DNA of 40,961 bases from Acrocarpospora macrocephala. Its GTDB lineage: Bacteria; Actinomycetota; Actinomycetes; Streptosporangiales; Streptosporangiaceae. Of this stretch, positions 39,039-40,961 are shown one piece after another; within the stretch, counting starts at the first letter, position 1, and every line of letters starts with the position of its first letter. A program made the translations under genes and the position numbers. Location of the stretch: NCBI RefSeq assembly GCF_009687865.1, contig NZ_BLAE01000090.1, forward strand, positions 1 to 40,961. Direction: 5' to 3'. The notes beneath the pieces were generated by a model, which had not been told where the DNA came from, searched no databases, and saw only the letters and a program-made list of their open reading frames with translations.

Positions 39039-39632
39039 TCACTTAGGCAGAGCGGGGTGGGTGCCGTAGCGGAGGCCGTCGACGAGCAGGGCGATCATGC
39101 GCTGGGTGTAGGCGTCGTCGTCCGGTTCGACGATGCCGCTGATGGCGCGCAGGAGGTCGTAGGGGATGACGTCGGAGCGGATGTCCCCGGCTGCCGCGGC
39201 GGCGTCCAGAAGCTGCGTCAGGGCGGGGACGAAGCGCTCCATGAAGTACGCGGGCAGGCTTTGGTAGGCGGGATCGCCGGAGTGCAGGGCGGATTTGAGC
39301 CCGCGTTTGGCGGCGACGAACCGTGCCAGGTGCCGCAGCCAGCGGGTGAGGGCCTCGACCGGCTCGTACTGGTCCGCCAGGGCGGGGGCGGCCTCGGCGC
39401 ACGCGTCGACCTCGTGGCGGAAGACGGCGGTGATGAGGTCGGAGCGCTGCGGGAAGTGGCGGTAGAGGGTGCCCGCCCCCACGCCGGCCTTGGCTGTGAT
39501 CCGTCGCACGGGGGCGTCCACTCCGTCGGAGGCGAAGACCTCGGCGGCCGCGGTCAGCAGAGCGTCCAGGCTGCGCTGAACGTCGGGCCGCATGCGGCGG
39601 GCGGGCGGTGCTTCGGCGGTGCGGTCAATCAT
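39039..39632 (-). CDS. TetR family transcriptional regulator
   Basis: 197 residues. The N-terminal helix-turn-helix carries the TetR pattern RRITAKAGVGAGTLYRHFPQRSDL (residues ~43-66; signature TLYRHFP). The C-terminal ligand domain includes LLRAISGIV and resembles the SbtR-like group. ATG 39632. It is divergent from an aldo-keto reductase with a 111-bp spacer containing two matching palindromes (39655-39667, 39681-39693). Autoregulation and control of the reductase are therefore likely. The ligand is unknown. A longer frame reaching to 40595 runs antisense to the reductase and is rejected. Confidence 0.9.
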   Translation of the reverse strand: MIDRTAEAPPARRMRPDVQRSLDALLTAAAEVFASDGVDAPVRRITAKAGVGAGTLYRHFPQRSDLITAVFRHEVDACAEAAPALADQYEPVEALTRWLRHLARFVAAKRGLKSALHSGDPAYQSLPAYFMERFVPALTQLLDAAAAAGDIRSDVIPYDLLRAISGIVEPDDDAYTQRMIALLVDGLRYGTHPALPK

Positions 39633-39645
39633 GGCTGGCAACCCC

Positions 39646-39693
39646 TTGCAATACGGAACAGTGTTCCATATTGTGAGTGCTGAACGGCGTTCC
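39646..39693. promoter_or_regulatory. Shared promoter with two TetR-type operators
   Basis: Palindromes GGAACAGTGTTCC (39655-39667) and TGAACGGCGTTCC (39681-39693) share GAACNNNGTTCC and are 26 bp apart centre to centre. A plus-strand promoter TTGCAA (39646-39651) - 17 nt - TATTGT (39669-39674) places the first operator inside its spacer and the second over the transcript start region. The Shine-Dalgarno of the reductase (AGGAGGAG, from about 39731) follows. Confidence 0.78.
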
Positions 39694-39743
39694 GTTTTTA
39701 GTTTAACGGGCGCGCGACCAGCAGTCCACGCAGGAGGAGAACC

Positions 39744-40772
39744 ATGCGGTACCGCACGCTGGGCCGGACCGGCATCAAGGTCAGCCCCTACGGGCTCGGC
39801 GCCTTGATGCTCGGCGCGTCCATCGGCAACCCCGACCACGACGACTCGATCCGCATCATCCACAAAGCGCTGGACGCGGGGATCAACCTCATCGACACCG
39901 CCGACGCGTACGCCCGGGGCGCGTCCGAAGAGGTTGTCGGCAAGGCGCTCAAAGGGCGGCGTGACAGCGTCGTCCTTGCGACCAAGGTGAGTCTCCCGAT
40001 GGGTGATGATCCCAATCAGCAGGGCGCTTCGCGGCGCTGGATCATGGCCGAGGTCGAGAACTCGCTGCGTCGCCTGCAGACCGACCACATCGACCTCTAC
40101 CAGATCCAACGGCCGGACCCCGACACTGACATCGAGGAGACGCTGTCCGCGCTCTCGGACCTGATCCGCAGCGGTAAAGTCCGTGCGATCGGGTCGTCCA
40201 CGATGCCCGCCTCCGACATCCTCGAGGCCCAGTGGGTGGCCGAGCGGCGCGGCCTGGAACGGTTCCATACCGAGCAACCGCCCTACTCGATCCTCAACCG
40301 CGGCATCGAAGCCGAAGTGCTGCCGATCGCGCAACGCTACGGGATGGGCACGCTGGTGTGGGGCCCGCTCGGGCAGGGAATGCTCACCGGACGCGTCCGC
40401 AAGGGCCAGCAGACCGACCTCGTCCGCGCTGCCTTCTTCAAGGTCTTCAATGATGAGCGCCGGCTTGCTGCCGTCGAACAGCTCATCCTGCTCGCCGAAG
40501 AGGCGGGCCTGCCGATGACGCACCTCGCGATGGCGTTCGCGATCGCTCATCCTGGTGTGACCAGCGCGCTCATCGGGCCGCGCACGATGGAGCACCTCGA
40601 CGATCTACTCGCCGGCTTCGACGTCACACTCACCGACGAAATCCTCGACCGGATCGACGAGATCGTCCCGCCCGGCACCGATATCGGCACGCTCGACCAG
40701 GCCTACTTGCCCCCGGCCATCAAGAGTTCAAGCCTCCGCCGCCGACCCGTCAGTGAACGCACCGCCGCCTGA
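39744..40772 (+). CDS. Aldo/keto reductase with altered catalytic tetrad
   Basis: 342-residue (beta/alpha)8 NADPH-dependent reductase. The start MRYRTLGRTGIKVSPYGLG is typical. The tetrad is D51 and Y56 (LIDTADAY), K81 (LATKVS) and then Q122 in YQIQRPDPDTD, where most relatives have histidine (YQxHxxD). NADPH-binding GPLGQGMLTGR and LIGPRTMEHL near the C-terminus are intact. Loss of the histidine alters carbonyl reduction in characterised family members, so catalysis may be changed. ATG 39744 follows AGGAGGAG. Likely repressed by the divergent TetR protein. Confidence 0.9.
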   Translation: MRYRTLGRTGIKVSPYGLGALMLGASIGNPDHDDSIRIIHKALDAGINLIDTADAYARGASEEVVGKALKGRRDSVVLATKVSLPMGDDPNQQGASRRWIMAEVENSLRRLQTDHIDLYQIQRPDPDTDIEETLSALSDLIRSGKVRAIGSSTMPASDILEAQWVAERRGLERFHTEQPPYSILNRGIEAEVLPIAQRYGMGTLVWGPLGQGMLTGRVRKGQQTDLVRAAFFKVFNDERRLAAVEQLILLAEEAGLPMTHLAMAFAIAHPGVTSALIGPRTMEHLDDLLAGFDVTLTDEILDRIDEIVPPGTDIGTLDQAYLPPAIKSSSLRRRPVSERTAA

Positions 40773-40799
40773 CGGCATCCCCTCACCAGCGGCAACCCT

Positions 40800-40961
40800 G
40801 GTGATTCCCTCGGGCTCGCCCGACTCCGCCCGAAGCGGCAGGTTGATCAGTGTGGTTCTCCCACCCACCCGACCCTTGTGATTCCCCTCGGGCTCCGCCC
40901 GACCCCGCCAGCACCGTGGTCGCGCGAACGAAGCGGCAGGTTGATCCGCGTGGTTCTCCCA
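40800..40961. repeat. Direct repeat at the right edge of the window (at least two units)
   Basis: Two copies of a ~64-bp unit: GTGATTCCCTCGGGCTCGCC ... AAGCGGCAGGTTGATC..GTGGTTCTCCCA. The first is 40800-40863. The second, 40878-40961, carries ~22 extra bases in its middle. Each unit contains a small CGGGC/GCCCG hairpin. The second copy stops exactly at the window edge, so the array may continue. No gene is seen in 40773-40961. Confidence 0.8.

Overview
The window is about 41 kb of high-GC chromosome from a filamentous actinomycete, most likely of the order Streptosporangiales. Three things point there: the partial 16S rRNA at the left end, the heavy use of G/C third codon positions with many GTG and TTG starts, and a gene order that follows a known actinobacterial core block. 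In Mycobacterium tuberculosis the corresponding block runs roughly Rv3193c to Rv3202c: UPF0182 protein, PDZ/Lon-like protease, DUF2342 protein, ABC1 protein, whiB7, uvrD2, mycoredoxin, nudC, adnB, adnA. Assignment to order rests on memory of these families, not on a database search.

Layout. 1-275 is the 5' end of a 16S rRNA gene (minus strand) with its leader and promoter region. 967-2296 holds a small hypothetical gene, an azoreductase-type flavoprotein behind two identical operator-like sites, and an initiator tRNA. 2363-14684 is housekeeping: an ABC1 protein coupled to a ThiF-like protein, a YgjP-type metalloprotease, a DUF2064-like protein, a membrane exo/endonuclease-type phosphatase, a NUDIX hydrolase, a DUF2342 protein, a membrane-anchored SDR-like protein, MoaE, a PDZ/S16 protease and a large UPF0182 membrane protein. 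A second initiator tRNA and a 25-bp tandem repeat array follow (14826-15360). 15400-16366 is the whiB7 locus, with a promoter carrying the WhiB7-type AT-rich element, an apparent leader ORF, and an attenuator. 16614-21487 looks like a remodelled segment: a cupin, a two-repeat CRISPR-like element, a zinc-less alcohol dehydrogenase and a large ABC1 protein are interspersed with two in-frame remnants of the 3' end of the neighbouring tesB-type thioesterase gene. 21484-25766 returns to the core block (uvrD2, a secreted alpha/beta hydrolase, mycoredoxin, nudC).

25858-31890 is an iron-box-controlled four-gene operon (ATP-grasp, two IucA/IucC synthetases, PLP decarboxylase). Its enzyme set matches the vibrioferrin pathway (pvsA, B, D, E) without a transporter. 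It sits between nudC and adnB and overlaps the end of adnB. 31869-38761 encodes the AdnB and AdnA motor-nuclease subunits for double-strand break resection. 39039-40772 is a divergent TetR regulator / aldo-keto reductase pair sharing two operators. The window ends inside a direct repeat.

The most striking theme is tandem repetition inside otherwise conserved enzymes. There are 30-bp units in the ATP-grasp gene, 39-bp units in the PLP decarboxylase and 54-bp units in adnA, all multiples of three and in frame. A 25-bp array that is not a multiple of three lies between genes. The second is the whiB7 leader, where a leader-ORF stop codon lies inside a hairpin that touches the base of a strong intrinsic terminator.
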